Assembly: GCA_949987565.1 (NCBI GenBank)
Contig: OX465103.1
Span: forward strand, 27,486,862-27,550,861
Direction of reading: 5' to 3'
DNA length: 64,000 nucleotides
Source of the DNA: Luidia sarsii
Lineage: Eukaryota > Echinodermata > Asteroidea > Paxillosida > Luidiidae
Shown here: one piece after another, positions 41,301 through 50,960 of the stretch
Layout of the letters: every line of letters begins with the position of its first letter
How positions within the stretch are numbered: position 1 is the first letter of the stretch
Program-made: the position numbers and the translations under genes
The notes under the pieces: generated by a model
The model's input: the letters and a program-made list of their open reading frames with translations, nothing else
What the model was told of the DNA's origin: nothing
Databases searched by the model: none

Positions 41301-44300
41301 NNNNNNNNNNNNNNNNNNNNNNNNNNNNNNNNNNNNNNNNNNNNNNNNNNNNNNNNNNNNNNNNNNNNNNNNNNNNNNNNNNNNNNNNNNNNNNNNNNNN
41401 NNNNNNNNNNNNNNNNNNNNNNNNNNNNNNNNNNNNNNNNNNNNNNNNNNNNNNNNNNNNNNNNNNNNNNNNNNNNNNNNNNNNNNNNNNNNNNNNNNNN
41501 TTCCAAGTATAGCACTTTAAAAGACTTTTTTTTTCAGACTCGTCAGCAGAATTGATGTACCTGCCTACTTTTGTTTGGGATTAACGATCCCACCTTCATA
41601 GTGCTTGTACATGGGCTGTCCCCTCATTGCAAACTCTGAAGAAATAGTTGTTGTTATGATTTCTTACTCTCATTAATTTGTTATTTTAATACAAAAGAAT
41701 CATAAACATGTTACTTGTATCTCTTGCAACGTATGGTCCGGATTTTACAATCTCCCCTCAGAAATGCCCCTCCACCCTTTTGTCAAACTTAAATTTCCCA
41801 GCTGAGAAAAGTAAGATTGGCATTTGTGCTGGTGTGAGACCGCAACCCACTTCTTTTTCAGGCAAAAGTTAACGTTACAATTTCCTGGCAGCCTCGGGAC
41901 ATAGTGGCAAATTGGCCGAGCGTCACATGATCTCATCCCGGAAGTTGGCAGTAGTGGGTGGTACATGCCTTACAGCTTGTCGGCGGCTTTATTTGGGGTT
42001 GGGTTTTTTTTAGGGGTTGCCATTTTTGAAATTTAACAGGAGAATTGACTGCTTATGAGATGTACACATACATTTACATGCAGGCACTCTCTACTACTTT
42101 GTGGTCAATTACAGTCAAGAATTCACCCTGAATTGTTTTGGGGTTTGGTTTTTTATTTGTCTCTCTGAAGGATTACAGGTGTGAACTTGCTGGCAGAAGA
42201 ACAAAGTGCTGCTGCTTAATTTGAGGGGACACACCACCTCCGTGGACAGCACTTTCACAGAAATATTTTGGTCTGTGGCTAACGGTGGAATTCCCAAACC
42301 ACAATGTTTCTCATCTCTGACTTTGATCAGTCAATAGAAATCTAATGAAGATTGTCAGCAGGAAGTAGTGCCATGCATTATGCTGAACTGGGGTTTATTG
42401 TTTTCCAGGAAGTTCAGGAACCAATATTTGTTGGCAGTCTTTGTAACACACACCTGTCCACTTTTGTTGCCAAATTGAACTTTTAAAGCTCCCAATTTGC
42501 GTAAATGCTGAAGGATTGAATCTCCAAGTTGTCCTTAAGATCACTGAGTGTCTTGATTGCCTTCATGTAAAGTTGTGCACTTAGCTGTAATAAGCACCAA
42601 TAGGTGCCATTTTGGACCTACAGTATTTTGTGGCTGACTTGTATGACTTGTGACTCTGACTCAGACTTGAGTTGGACGTGAGTCTTATTTCTCATGACTC
42701 ACACTTGAGTCTTGATAAGAAATAATTCAGACCAGGGCCATTTTTTTAAATGAAGGCTTAGGCTCGGGCTTAGGCTTCGGTCATATTTCTTTTACTCGTT
42801 ATAATATCACAGGCTTCTAAAAACAAGCGTTGGCCCCAGTTTCTTGGAGAATACTCTGTACCTATCAAGCCAACCAACCTTCAATTTCTGAAACAAACTA
42901 CGACCTGGATTTTCGGGTTTTGTCAGACGGAGACGAAGCCTGAGCCCACTCAGACTCATACTCAGACCCACAGCCTTGGTCTTGAGAAATGTGCCTTGGA
43001 CTCAGACTCAAGTCTGTTAAGTGGTGTGCACCCGATAGTGTCCTGCACACTTGCAAATGCCTTATGGAGCCAAAGAGCCGGTAGCAAGCTTCTGTATTGT
43101 TGATTTGATTGTCATCACGCAACATTATTATTTCAAAAAGTGAATTATTTTATTTATTTTAGCTGAAGCATTGCAAAATCAATCTCCATTTTGTTCCTTA
43201 TAGGCTCATAGATTTTGTAATACATTCGATCGCTGATTTCTCCCTTTTCCAAAAAAAGAAGAAAAAATGCCAAAATTTCAGCTCAAGCATCAAGACCACT
43301 TGTCCATCAACTTCTATCCCCCTCGTGGGTAGGGATCAAGAGCTAGAGAATGTGCTCATGATTGACGGCTGGCGATGTCATTAAATTGTGGGTCAAATTT
43401 GTCAAAATATGTGCTTAGCGAGCCCCGGAGAACAGTAGTGGGGACTTAGAGGCTTGCTCGGTGCAGATGTGCCTCCGAGTCACGGAGACCTCTGCATGTG
43501 CCTCATTGTCCAATGCCTAATGGGAGGAGTGAGGGACTGCTGCAAGTAACTCCCTCCGGCCAGAATAGATGAGGGGACAAGAGCTTGCTCTCCCTCAGTG
43601 TCCAAAAAAATGTCCCCAAAACTAGCAACAGTAGCCACTTATAGAACGCAGGGGCCATGTAAACTTAACCTTGGCTTTCCTTTCTCCCTCGGCCCCTCCT
43701 AACCCCCTCCCCTCCCCTCCTTAAAAAATATCCTTGCTTTTGTTACTGCGATTAATTACATGCCAGGAAGTGTTGGTTCCAGTTGAGTGCCTTTCTGAGG
43801 GGTCTGTCTTGGATACTTATTTTGTTGGAGGGTGGGGGAGGGGCGGAGGTTGGCCCTAATCTGGGGGCCTCTCATAAAGACCACAATGTTATGTTTGAAA
43901 GGGTAAACGCTTGTTGGTGTGAGCTTCAAGGAGTTAGTACGAGGCAGAGGCTTTGTTTAGGGGAGGAAAGGGTTCGGGCATTTTCTTGTTTTTGTTTCTG
44001 CCCCTGGCTCATTAAAAACAGCTCACATGGTGCCCCAGTGCTCTTGCCAATATTGCTGACTGTAATATTACACCGGTCGCCGACAAATTACGGGGAGGGA
44101 GGGAGTAATTGTACGCTATTCTGTCCAAGAAGAGAACAAGGAAAAAAAGACGAGAAGAAAAAGGAGAAAGTTGTTTTTCTGGAATGAAAGCCGACACCAG
44201 TTGTAGTTGCCGCTCCTCCTTGACAAAAAATAAATGAAGAACAATTAGATTGTACTTTTGTGCGTGGGTAGGCCCTACAGATTACTGAGCTAGTGGTTGG

Positions 44301-45137
44301 ACACAGTCAATTAGTCAGGTAATTAGCCTCATTGGCGTGCAACTCAATCCAGCAACTTGACAACTTAAGTATTTCTCTCCCCCTTCTCTCACCCTCTCTC
44401 TCCCCTTGTTCCCCCTCTCTCTCCCCTTGTTCTCCTCTCTCCCCTCTCACTCTGCCTCTCTCTCTCCTCTCTCTATTTCTCTCTCTCTCTCTCTCTATTT
44501 CTCACTCACTTTCTCTCTATTTCTCCCTCTCTCTCCTCTCTCTCTCTCTCTTTCTCTGTCTCTCCCCCTCCCTCTCTCTCTCTAGTTCTCCCTCTCTCTC
44601 CTCTCTCTATTTCTCACTCACTTTCTCTCTATTTCTCCTTCTCTCTCCCCCCTCTCTCTCTCTCTCTTTCTCTGTCTCTCCCCCTCCCTCTCTCTCTCTA
44701 GTTCTCCCTCTCTCTCCTCTCTCTATTTCTCACTCTCTTTCTCTCTCTTTCTCCCTTTCTCTTCTCTCTCTCTCTATTTCTCACTCCCTTTCTCTCTATT
44801 TCTCTCTCTCCACTCTCTTCCCCTCTCTCCCTCCCCACTGTCTCTCTCTCCCTCCCCACTGTCTCTCCCCTTCTCATTCTCTCCTCTCCCCTTTTGCTTT
44901 CCTTCTCTCCCTCTCTCCCCCTTTCTTCTCCTCTCTCCCCTCTCACTCTGTCTCCCTCCGTCTCTCTCCCTCTCTTCCCTACTACTATGTCTCTGTCCCT
45001 CTCTCTCTTCTCTCTCCCTTGCACTTATCTCTATCTACCCCTCTTTCACTCTCTCTCTCTTCCCTCTCTCTCTCTCTCTCTTTCTCCCCCTCTCCCCTCT
45101 CCCCCTCTCTCTCCCCTCTCCCCCCTCTCTCTCTCTT

Positions 45138-45205
<68 letters not shown>

Positions 45206-48200
45206 TCCCCCTCTCTCCCCCTCTCCCTCCCTTCTCCTTTCCCTCCCCTAATTCATGCTCATTTCCTGTCCTCATGCCTGCTATAAGGTGAGCATTGACC
45301 ACTACCCTGCAAATCATTTTGGGTCTCTGGGAAAGTGCAAGGAACTGGCTGCCATACCCCAAGGACTTCCCGATATTGGCGACACAAAAGTCAGGGGGGG
45401 GGGGTTGGGTGGAGGTATTTGGTCTGCTCTGCCAATCAACACTAAACCTCCACATCAACGCTAAACCTCCACATTACTAGAGCCATTTTCGCAGAGCTGC
45501 TTAAGCATGAAAATATGCTAAGCAGGAACGACCAATCTTTTTGGTGTAAACCGGATCACAAGCCACACTAGTAGATGCGATCTCAGTTGCCTCTGACTTG
45601 TTTCCTGCCTTTCTTTAATTAGCGTGGATCAAAGTTTAAGTTAGGGTGGGCAAGCTCATTTAAGGAAACATGACTGGTGTTGGTCCCTGGTCAAAAGGGC
45701 CAAGTTTGAGCTTTGAGTCATTGGTTATTGAGCCTCGAGTCAGGGTTCAAATCATGGACAATAAAACTCAAGCCACACTTGAGTAGGAATCACAAGTCTT
45801 TGAAGTCTGGCTGTTGTTGTCCAATCATGTCAGCAGTGGATACATGGATTTTGACAAGCGTTGCTCAAAATGTTGGTCAAGTACTTTCCAGCATTCTTGA
45901 AGTGTATTATTCATGGAGTACTTTTCTGCATGGCCAACCAAAGGCACATTGTTGATGGAGGAGTTAATTTCAGATCTGTCCCAGAAATGTAGAGGGCCTG
46001 ACGTTCCGATCCTTGCAGGACTTTTCTCGAAGACTGAGTCTGCCTTTTTCACTATTCAGATCTGTCAATTTACTGCTTGCTTTCAGCTATTTACTTGCTT
46101 GCAGTCGATGCCAGCATATATCAGGTTTTTTTTTGTATGGATACACGCCCTACAGTGCTACTTGCGTCAAATTGTAGCCGGCTTCAATTTGCCAATTCGT
46201 GGAGAAAAGAAAGAAAGGAAAGTTCTGTGAGTGAGGTCTTTGTGTGAATGATTTTGGCTCCAGAGCAGGCTCAGGATTGGTTTCAGACAACAGTGCAACG
46301 TTTAAAGGCTTCTTTGTCTGGCCAGTTTTGTGAACTTGGCAAAGGACCAGCTAAAAATTGACTTGACGTCCAAGGCCTTTTGCCAATAATATCCCCTCTC
46401 TCTTTGTGGTGAAGTAATTTTTGCTAGATGTCTTGTTCTGGGTGGAGCAGGCTGGGGTTGGGGTGTGTGTGGGGTGTGGGGGGTGGATTGAGAGAGAGAA
46501 AGTATTCTGGGGAATTGTCAGTCTGCCAAGAATGTGTCCGTTCTCTGACTTAGCTCACCCGTCAAGATACGTATTTTTTCCCCTGAAAGCAAGCAGGAAA
46601 GATGTGTCACTGGCTTGCACAGTGTGGCCTTGATTTAGCCACAGACTTGAACATGCTGATGATTTCATTCACTGTTTGGGGTAACTGGTTTGATGCATCG
46701 GAATGGTTTTTAAGGCATTTTGGCGTGACTCTTACAAGTCTGGGCAAAAAGATGAAATTGATTTTCTCTCTATCTCTGCTTCTATCCCCAAGCCAAACCT
46801 CACAATGGTCAACTACTGTGTCTTTGGTATGTTGAGGGCGCCAGACTGAAGCATTTATTCACTAGTATATCTCTAGGGATCACATCCCCATTGTCATTCA
46901 GATGCAAACAACAATTGCAAACTCAGCTAAAGCAGTGTGGGGGGACCACACAAAGTTCACATATTTTTAGAAAAGCAAAAAGTCATCAAAAAGACTCAAT
47001 GTTTGGGGACTCAGACACGTATTTGAGTCCTACTCCTCTGTATTGTACTCATTTTTCTCCTGACCTTAACCTCATGTAATCTTCTGGCCTCGTTAAAAGG
47101 CAAGTTATAAAGAAACAGAAATACAAACCAAAAGTTAATGACAATTAATTGGGCATCCAAGAAGCTTATGAATACTTGGATACTTGTTCTCCTTTCTAAC
47201 AAGCGGTCTCTCCCTCCTTTGCTCCTGCACTCCTAGGTGCGTGACCTGCTGGGCATTCCTGTACTCTTGGAGCAATGCAACATTGATGATAGCAACCCTT
47301 GTATCCTTGCCAATGGGGCAGCCTCTTTGTCAGCCACGAACACCCCACGGACTGGCCTGGCTACCAGTGGCCACTGATGTGGCTAGCCCTAGGCCACTGA
47401 TGTGGCTAACCTCAGGCCACTGATGTGGCTAGCCTCAGGCCACTGATGTGGCTAGCCCCAGGCCACTGATGTGGCTAGTCTCAGGCCACTGATGTGGCTA
47501 GCCCCAGGCCACTGATGTGGCTAGTCTCAGGCCACTGATGTGGTTAGCCTCAGGCCACTGATGTGGCTAGCCTCAGGCCACTGATGTGGCTAGCCCAGAC
47601 CACTGATGTGGCTAGCCTCAGGCCACTGAGGTGGCTAGCCCAGACCACTGATGTGGCTATCTCCAGGCCACCGGTGTGGCTTGCCTCAGGCCACTGATGC
47701 GGCTAGTCCCAGGCCACTGGTGTGGCTTGCCCCAGGCCACTGTTGTGGCTAGCCTCAGGCCACTGATGTGGCTAGCCTCAGGCCACTGATGTGGCTAGCC
47801 TCAGGCCACTGATGTGGCTAGCCTCAGGCCACCTGGATCTGTTGGGATTCACTGGCCTGACATGCATCTGGTGATTTTTCATAGCTTAGGTAGTCTACTG
47901 ACAGCAGGGATGCCTTGCTTCAGGCAAACCACTCCTCCCAGTTCTGTTGTCAGCCTTGGCTGGCAGTCTACCACCAACAGAGATAAAGGGTTTATGCCTT
48001 GCTTCAAATGAACCATCTCGTCTAGTTCTCTTTATTAGTCTTGGCTAGCAGTCTACCACCAATAAGGGACCTCTCCCAGTTCTATTTGACAGACGTGGCA
48101 GCAGTCTACCACCAATAGGGATGGAGGCTTATGCCTTGCTTCAGACTAGTCACCCCTCCCAGTTCTATTTGCCAGACGTGGCAGGCAGTCTACCACCAAT

Positions 48201-48519
48201 AGGGATGGAGGCTTATGCCTTGCTTGAGACTAGTCACCCCTCCCAGTTCTATTTGGTAGCCTTGATTTAGATTCATTCTGATTGTTTGAATGTGATCTCT
48301 CCTTAACTCTTCCTCCCCTGCGTCTGGGTGGATGCAGTCATCTCTCAGTGGGCCATCTTTGCCCTGCACAACCTCTGCGAGGGCAACCTCAAGAACCAGG
48401 CAGTCATCGCCGAGATGACCAACCAGGGAGTGGTCAACAACGACCAGCTGCAGCAGTATGGCTTCCAGGCTGATTACCGTGACGGTCAGATGTACTACAA
48501 GCCTACTCGGAAGAAATGA
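26212..48519 (+). CDS. ATXN10: ATXN10, ataxin-10 (complete coding region, 9 exons)
   Basis: Cytoplasmic armadillo-like helical-repeat protein, linked in mammals to neuronal survival, cytokinesis and ciliary biology. Nine exons join in frame to 1557 nt, 518 residues (the human protein is about 475). Exons: 26212-26381, 27011-27196, 27959-28141, 28928-29107, 30145-30457, 35163-35271, 35698-35867, 47237-47300, 48338-48519. Diagnostic segments are CLRCLRNAC (residues 100-108), LVRLIGNMCH plus NQDK (exon 7), LLGIPVLLEQCNIDDSNPF (exons 7/8/9 join) and WAIFALHNLCEGN. The ATG at 26212 has a purine at -3 and G at +4, but the frame stays open a little upstream. Extra length sits mainly in exon 5, an acidic and Pro/Ser-rich stretch absent from the vertebrate protein as I recall it. 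Confidence 0.93.
26558..26647. repeat. 90-bp foldback in ATXN10 intron 1
   Basis: Arm GTCAACTCGGTCCAAGACCA is repeated inverted at the right end with one mismatch over 23 bp. The loop contains short CGGTCC repeats. Confidence 0.8.
26706..26769. repeat. 64-bp hairpin with perfect 19-bp stem
   Basis: CCCCAGAACTGTGGGGTTC at 26706-26724 and its exact inverse at 26751-26769, loop of 26 bases. ATXN10 intron 1. Confidence 0.85.
26886..26945. repeat. Foldback family B fragment
   Basis: GTGATATACAAAAATGTTGC followed by ACTGCTTACTGACTAAAACT and ATGCAAATCT, the outer part of family B. Confidence 0.65.
27011..27196 (+). CDS. ATXN10: ATXN10 exon 2
   Basis: The acceptor reads TCAAG. It continues ENR-VVLPGACLG and contains CLRCLRNAC, the family's most recognisable N-terminal motif. 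It ends two bases into a Trp codon. Confidence 0.92.
27221..27607. mobile_element. Foldback family D copy 2
   Basis: Starts TAAAGGCCCTAG with TACAACATTGG, ends CCAATGTTGTACTATTGGGC and CTTTAAA. The interior has GTTTATTACTCGCGAGTA and GGATTCTATCATGACCATCT, i.e. inverted relative to copies 1 and 3. Confidence 0.75.
27959..28141 (+). CDS. ATXN10: ATXN10 exon 3
   Basis: Completes Trp, then DSGVIGSLQSLICLV and RCAVQLLGNLVSG, an armadillo-like helix pair (family: FRCGLQFLGN). Donor GTAAGA. Confidence 0.92.
28148..28312. repeat. Tandem repeat, about 57-60 bp x 3
   Basis: GGTTATGGCTATGGCTTTCA and variants, each followed by TCTATGGGGAGTTTT and ATGGATGCT, directly after ATXN10 exon 3. Confidence 0.75.
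28575..28825. mobile_element. Foldback family B copy with insertion
   Basis: Left half AGAGGGCCTGACGTTTTGAT to CTCAGAGGCAAAG, then about 110 bp of other sequence, then the outer end AGCAGTTTGCCACAGTTTTT. Lies 100 bp before ATXN10 exon 4. Confidence 0.6.
28928..29107 (+). CDS. ATXN10: ATXN10 exon 4
   Basis: LSVLSIGDSRASQYLCMVVSI onwards, ending EAEQDF plus a split Ser. Acceptor TTTTCAG, donor GTATTG. Frame and helical pattern fit; identity to vertebrates is modest here. Confidence 0.87.
29279..29462. mobile_element. Foldback family B, complete copy
   Basis: TACAAAAACTGTTGCAAACT, then AGAGGGCCTGACATTTCTAC and the inverse half GAGAAAGGTCCTGCTAGGAT with CGTCAGGCCCTCT. Confidence 0.75.
29875..30000 (-). 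mobile_element. tRNA-derived SINE copy, minus strand
   Basis: Reverse of the tRNA-like body: GAGACTTGAACCCGAGACCT then GGTTTTGCGTACC, with head CCCAAATAGTCTATTAGTCT. Faces the next SINE head to head. Confidence 0.8.
30003..30112 (+). mobile_element. tRNA-derived SINE copy ending 32 bp before ATXN10 exon 5
   Basis: GACTAGTTGACTTTTTGGGA head, tRNA-like GGGCTGGAGAGTTTGAATGG and GAGTTCAAGTCCCGG. The T-rich family tail is replaced by the ATXN10 exon 5 acceptor region. Confidence 0.8.
30145..30457 (+). CDS. ATXN10: ATXN10 exon 5 (acidic, Pro/Ser-rich insertion)
   Basis: It has 104 codons. LLQTLVSLPEFV and SSKLLLLDLLAAFL match the family helices. Then GSGDDDEDAAAS and a GC-rich Pro/Ser segment form a lineage-specific loop. 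The acceptor (CCAATTGCAG) has almost no pyrimidine tract because a SINE ends about 30 bp upstream, but it is the only nearby AG that keeps frame. Confidence 0.86.
31020..31470. repeat. Degenerate ATGAGTAC / TTGGCCATGAG repeat
   Basis: Irregularly spaced copies of GGCCATGAGTA, AAGTATGGGT and similar words, strongly diverged. Confidence 0.6.
31862..32335. repeat. 93-bp tandem repeat x 5
   Basis: Each unit has GCTTAGCATGGAAATACAAC, then GCCATACTTCATTTGATGCT and CTCAACTTGTATTCCA. Units are highly similar. Confidence 0.92.
32433..32823. mobile_element. Foldback family D copy 3
   Basis: Starts TTAAAGGCCCAATACAACAT and ends with the inverse pattern CCAATGTTGTACCGG to GGGCCTTTAA. Contains a perfect 20-bp palindrome TTATTACTCGCGAGTAATAA at 32607-32626. 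Confidence 0.8.
32933..33160. mobile_element. Foldback element related to family C
   Basis: CTTTTCCAAAACCTGGCTTA and GGCTCCGGCTT on the left, inverse AAGCCGGAGCC and TAAGCCGGGTTTTGGAAAAG on the right; arms about 37 bp with a few mismatches. Confidence 0.75.
34357..34765. mobile_element. Nested foldback: inner 34400-34597 inside an older palindromic repeat
   Basis: Inner ends TTGTCAAAAAGATCATCGGT and its exact inverse at 34565-34587 (23 bp perfect, about 35 bp with few mismatches). Outer ends CCCAGTTTCATAGAGTCGCT and the diverged inverse AGCAGTTCTGTGAAATTGGT. Confidence 0.75.
35163..35271 (+). CDS. ATXN10: ATXN10 exon 6
   Basis: KPQLVLRLLGILCTVTGD onwards, matching the family segment around LLDVLCEMT. 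Acceptor CCAG, donor GTAGGT, ending one base into a Gly codon. Confidence 0.88.
35698..35867 (+). CDS. ATXN10: ATXN10 exon 7
   Basis: Ends FGFKRDLVRLIGNMCH and ANQDK, one of the strongest ataxin-10 matches (family: FKSHLIRLIGNLCY, NQDK). It is followed by the 11.4-kb intron 7. Confidence 0.95.
37291..37413 (+). mobile_element. tRNA-derived SINE copy (body partly deleted)
   Basis: TAGTTGACTATTTGGGGAGG head, GGGCTGAATAGCTCAGATGG body, short CTAGTTTTCTTTGCCATTTT tail. Confidence 0.8.
39955..40275. repeat. CTGTACT-type degenerate repeat
   Basis: Repeats of CTCTGTACTCTGTA and TAGTCTATAGTCTGTTCTCT with a longer duplicated block of about 65 bp at 40040-40170. Confidence 0.85.
41301..41500. other. 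Assembly gap (200 N)
   Basis: Run of N preceded by a C-run; the round length suggests a placeholder of unknown true size. Confidence 0.99.
42750..42950. mobile_element. Foldback family C copy
   Basis: TGAAGGCTTAGGCTCGGGCT on the left; GGCCCCAGTTTCTTGGAGAA inside; right end GACGGAGACGAAGCCTGAGC. Confidence 0.75.
44365..45250. repeat. Pyrimidine tract, (CT)n-dominated, about 890 bp
   Basis: Near-uninterrupted C/T on the plus strand (sense strand of ATXN10), mixing CTCTCT, CCCTCT and TTTCTC. A pure (CT)n run of about 50 bp lies near 45143-45195. Open frames of up to 319 codons here are compositional artefacts. Confidence 0.95.
47237..47300 (+). CDS. ATXN10: ATXN10 exon 8
   Basis: Short exon: VRDLLGIPVLLEQCNIDDSN. 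Acceptor CCTAG; donor GTATCC after CCTT. The split Phe codon is completed by exon 9 (NPF). Confidence 0.93.
47366..47832. repeat. 23-bp minisatellite (GGCCACTGATGTGGCTAGCCTCA)
   Basis: About 20 units of 23 bp, starting 66 bp after ATXN10 exon 8 and ending in intron 8. Unit core: CCACTGATGTGGCTAGCC. Confidence 0.93.
47895..48262. repeat. 84-bp repeat array 1 (about 4 units)
   Basis: Units with ATGCCTTGCTTCAGACTAGT, CCTCCCAGTTCTATTTG and GGCAGTCTACCACCAATAGG. Ends about 75 bp before ATXN10 exon 9. The same unit forms array 2 near Wnt7. Confidence 0.9.
48338..48519 (+). CDS. ATXN10: ATXN10 exon 9 (terminal)
   Basis: ISQWAIFALHNLCEGNLKNQ, then EMTNQGV and QQYGFQAD, ending PTRKK and TGA at 48517-48519. 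It matches the C-terminal ataxin-10 domain. Confidence 0.94.
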
Positions 48520-48699
48520 CCTAGAGCGTGCCGACCCCATAATGCCTGACCCCTTAACCCCAGCCACTGACATCTGATCCTTTGAAATACACCTCTCTGA
48601 CCCCTGACCATTTGACCCCAATCATTGACCCCTAACCCCTGGCCCAAATGTGCTAAGTGGTGAAAGGTATCATACTGCTATGCAAAGGCATTTTTTTTT

Positions 48700-49015
48700 T
48701 CAATCTATTTCTACCTACCCCATGTCCTCTCCCTCCCCTCTTCTTCATCCTCTTTATCCTCTGCCTCCTCCCTCTTCCCTCTTCTTTTGTCATCTTCCTT
48801 CCCTCCTCTCCCCTCCTTCCTTCTCCCCCTCCTTGTCTTTCCTCCTCTCCCTCCTCTTCCTCTCTTTCCTCCCCTCCACTTCACTTTCAAACCTCGCCTC
48901 CTGTTCCTCCTCCTCTTCCTCCCTTCCCTCCCCTCCTCTTCCTCCTCGTCTTCCTCCTCTTCCTCCCTCCTCTCCACTTTCACTCCTCCCCTCCTCCCCT
49001 TGTCCTTCACCTCCA
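48700..49015. repeat. Pyrimidine-rich (CCTCTT) tract in the ATXN10 3' UTR
   Basis: About 300 bp of C/T with CCTCCTCTTCCTCC-type words between the stop codon and the poly(A) signals. Confidence 0.85.
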
Positions 49016-49246
49016 CAATTGTAAACCCAAGTCTCCCCTAATGGCAGGCTGGGCAGTCTGTTTCTAGAATACTGAGTCCCTTGGTTCCTTTCAGAACCTG
49101 CATACCCAGACCAAAATCAGATTGTGTCTGCACGCTGCTCTTCCTCCATCTACACTCTACTTTCTGACCTGCTGCCCTCACCATGAACGGCATGAAATCT
49201 GAGCTAAACCGCATTGGGGGGAGTGTACAGCACAGGGTGCAATGTG

Positions 49247-49270
49247 AATAAACCAGAGGTTTTAAATAAA
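49247..49270 (+). terminator. ATXN10: Candidate ATXN10 poly(A) signals
   Basis: AATAAA at 49247 and again at 49265, the first cluster after the stop codon, giving a 3' UTR of about 750-770 nt that includes the pyrimidine-rich stretch at 48700-49015. Confidence 0.55.
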
Positions 49271-49815
49271 ATAAACTTCAGCTTCCATTTTGTGCGTTGT
49301 CGTTGTGGATCAGGAGAAATCTTTTCTTCAAAGATCTTCCCTGTATTTTATTACAGTTTGAGGACTTCGACAGCGCATGGATAGCTTTTTTACTTATTCT
49401 AATTACAGACAGTTTTATAATAAAGGGTCTGACGTTTCGATTCTAACATGACCCTTTTCAAAACTAGACCCACCCATAACAAAATGAATTTGAAAACAAA
49501 CGTCTTTTAAACTAACTTTCGGTTCCATCAGCATTCAAATTCACCGATAGCCAGGCTACAGCAACGTTCCCCCATAGCCTGCCCACACTCATGCATCCTG
49601 GTGACATTATACTAACGTACCCGGGTAAGGTTTGTAGACTGGACCGAGGCAGGCCGCGATCTTCCCCTGTACTCCACGGGGGAGTTGTTTGCGATGCGCG
49701 CCCCTCGATCCTCGGTCATTACCGAGACCCAACCCCTCTCAGTCAAAACACGATCCTTTACTTAAAGGTACCATGCACCTTCAGCCGTCATTATACAAAT
49801 GAAATGAAGTAGAGG

Positions 49816-50005
49816 TCAAAGGCCCTTTACGACGTGAAGGTTTTACTCGTCATAATATCACAGGCATCTAGAAACAAGCGTTTGGCCCCAGTTCTTGGTG
49901 AATACCTTCAAATTTGGAAACAAACCACGACATGGATGTTCAGGTTTTGTCAGACAGAAACGAAGGCTGAGCCCGAGCCTAAGCCTTTATTTCGTAAACG
50001 GCCAT
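49816..50005. mobile_element. Foldback family C copy
   Basis: CATCTAGAAACAAGCGTTTG, GGCCCCAGTTCTTGGTGAAT, then the right end AGGCTGAGCCCGAGCCTAAG. Confidence 0.7.
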
Positions 50006-50834
50006 AATATGTCTGTTTGTGAGACAGAGCACAGGGTCTTTCCGCATCTGTTTTTGAAGACGTCAGAATTGTTTGATGATTTGTGCTGTATATACAATGT
50101 CTACTAGAGTCGGTGGGCTTACTGAATAACCTACCAATGTCGAGAATATTTGCCAATGCATTTAAGGGGTGTTTTTAAAACTCTCATTTTGATGACGTCA
50201 GAATGATGACGTCATATCATTTTCGCCCGAAAGGGAGCTGCTCATCTCAATACTGAATACCTACCAAATGGGAAAAAGCGAGAACAATTGTCACTTTCTT
50301 GGCAAAATATGCCAAAAATGTGCTTGAAATAGTTAAGCTCAGTGTTGTCATTTGGTACCGGCTATACATCTCTTCATAAAAAGAGAATGAACATAATGCC
50401 TTTCAAAATATCGCTTTAGTGCTTTTCATGTAACCAGATTTACTTCGGATTTTCAGAGAATTCTCATAATCTGAGAGCTTGTCAACCCTAATCCGGTAAG
50501 ACCTTTCCCAAAGGCAGAATGACGCACATTGTCGTCATTGGACGGTAATTGCTATGGCACAATTATTTTAAATTCGCCTCTCAGACCTTTTCGAGGAATA
50601 CCGGAGTAGTATTTCTCTATCAGAAGCACAGACCAAAACCGTGTAAATCTTTTTCGAATGTGCTTTTCGTACGGTCAAATCGCACGTAAGATGCAACTTT
50701 TACACTACTCGGACGCGAATTAACTGCGATGCTAGCAAAAGAAATGCGCCAGAAGCGCGAAAGGTATTTCTGTGACAGTGTCTCGGTTTGAATGTTTGGT
50801 ATTGAAGATAACCTGGAACATGTTTGTCCGAAAA

Positions 50835-50960
50835 ATTGTCATTATCATCGTCGTCGTCATTGTCATCATCATCATCGCCACCGTCAGTCACCATCATCAT
50901 CGGTTTAAGTACCACCATGGTCGTCATTGTCATCACCATCGCCATGTGCTTTGTGATGTT
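50835..50960. repeat. TCA/TCG trinucleotide repeat
   Basis: TCATCGTCGTCGTCATTGTC and CATCATCATCATCG-type sequence, interrupted. Overlapping short open frames are not supported as genes. Confidence 0.8.

Larger units (their letters stand above)
35868..47236 (+). other. ATXN10: ATXN10 intron 7 (11.4 kb)
   Basis: Largest intron in the window. It holds family B fragments (about 37130-37245, 37505-37585, 37715-37785, 38275-38370, 45985-46060), a SINE (37291-37413), CTGTACT repeats (39955-40275), the N gap, a family C copy (42750-42950) and the CT tract (44365-45250). No exon was recognised; exon 7 joins exon 8 without loss. Confidence 0.8.

Noticed and set aside
44332..45291. 319-codon plus-strand open frame (Ser/Leu/Pro-rich)
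   Set aside because: Produced by the CT tract inside ATXN10 intron 7; no stop codon can be made from C and T only after a start, and composition is pure repeat.
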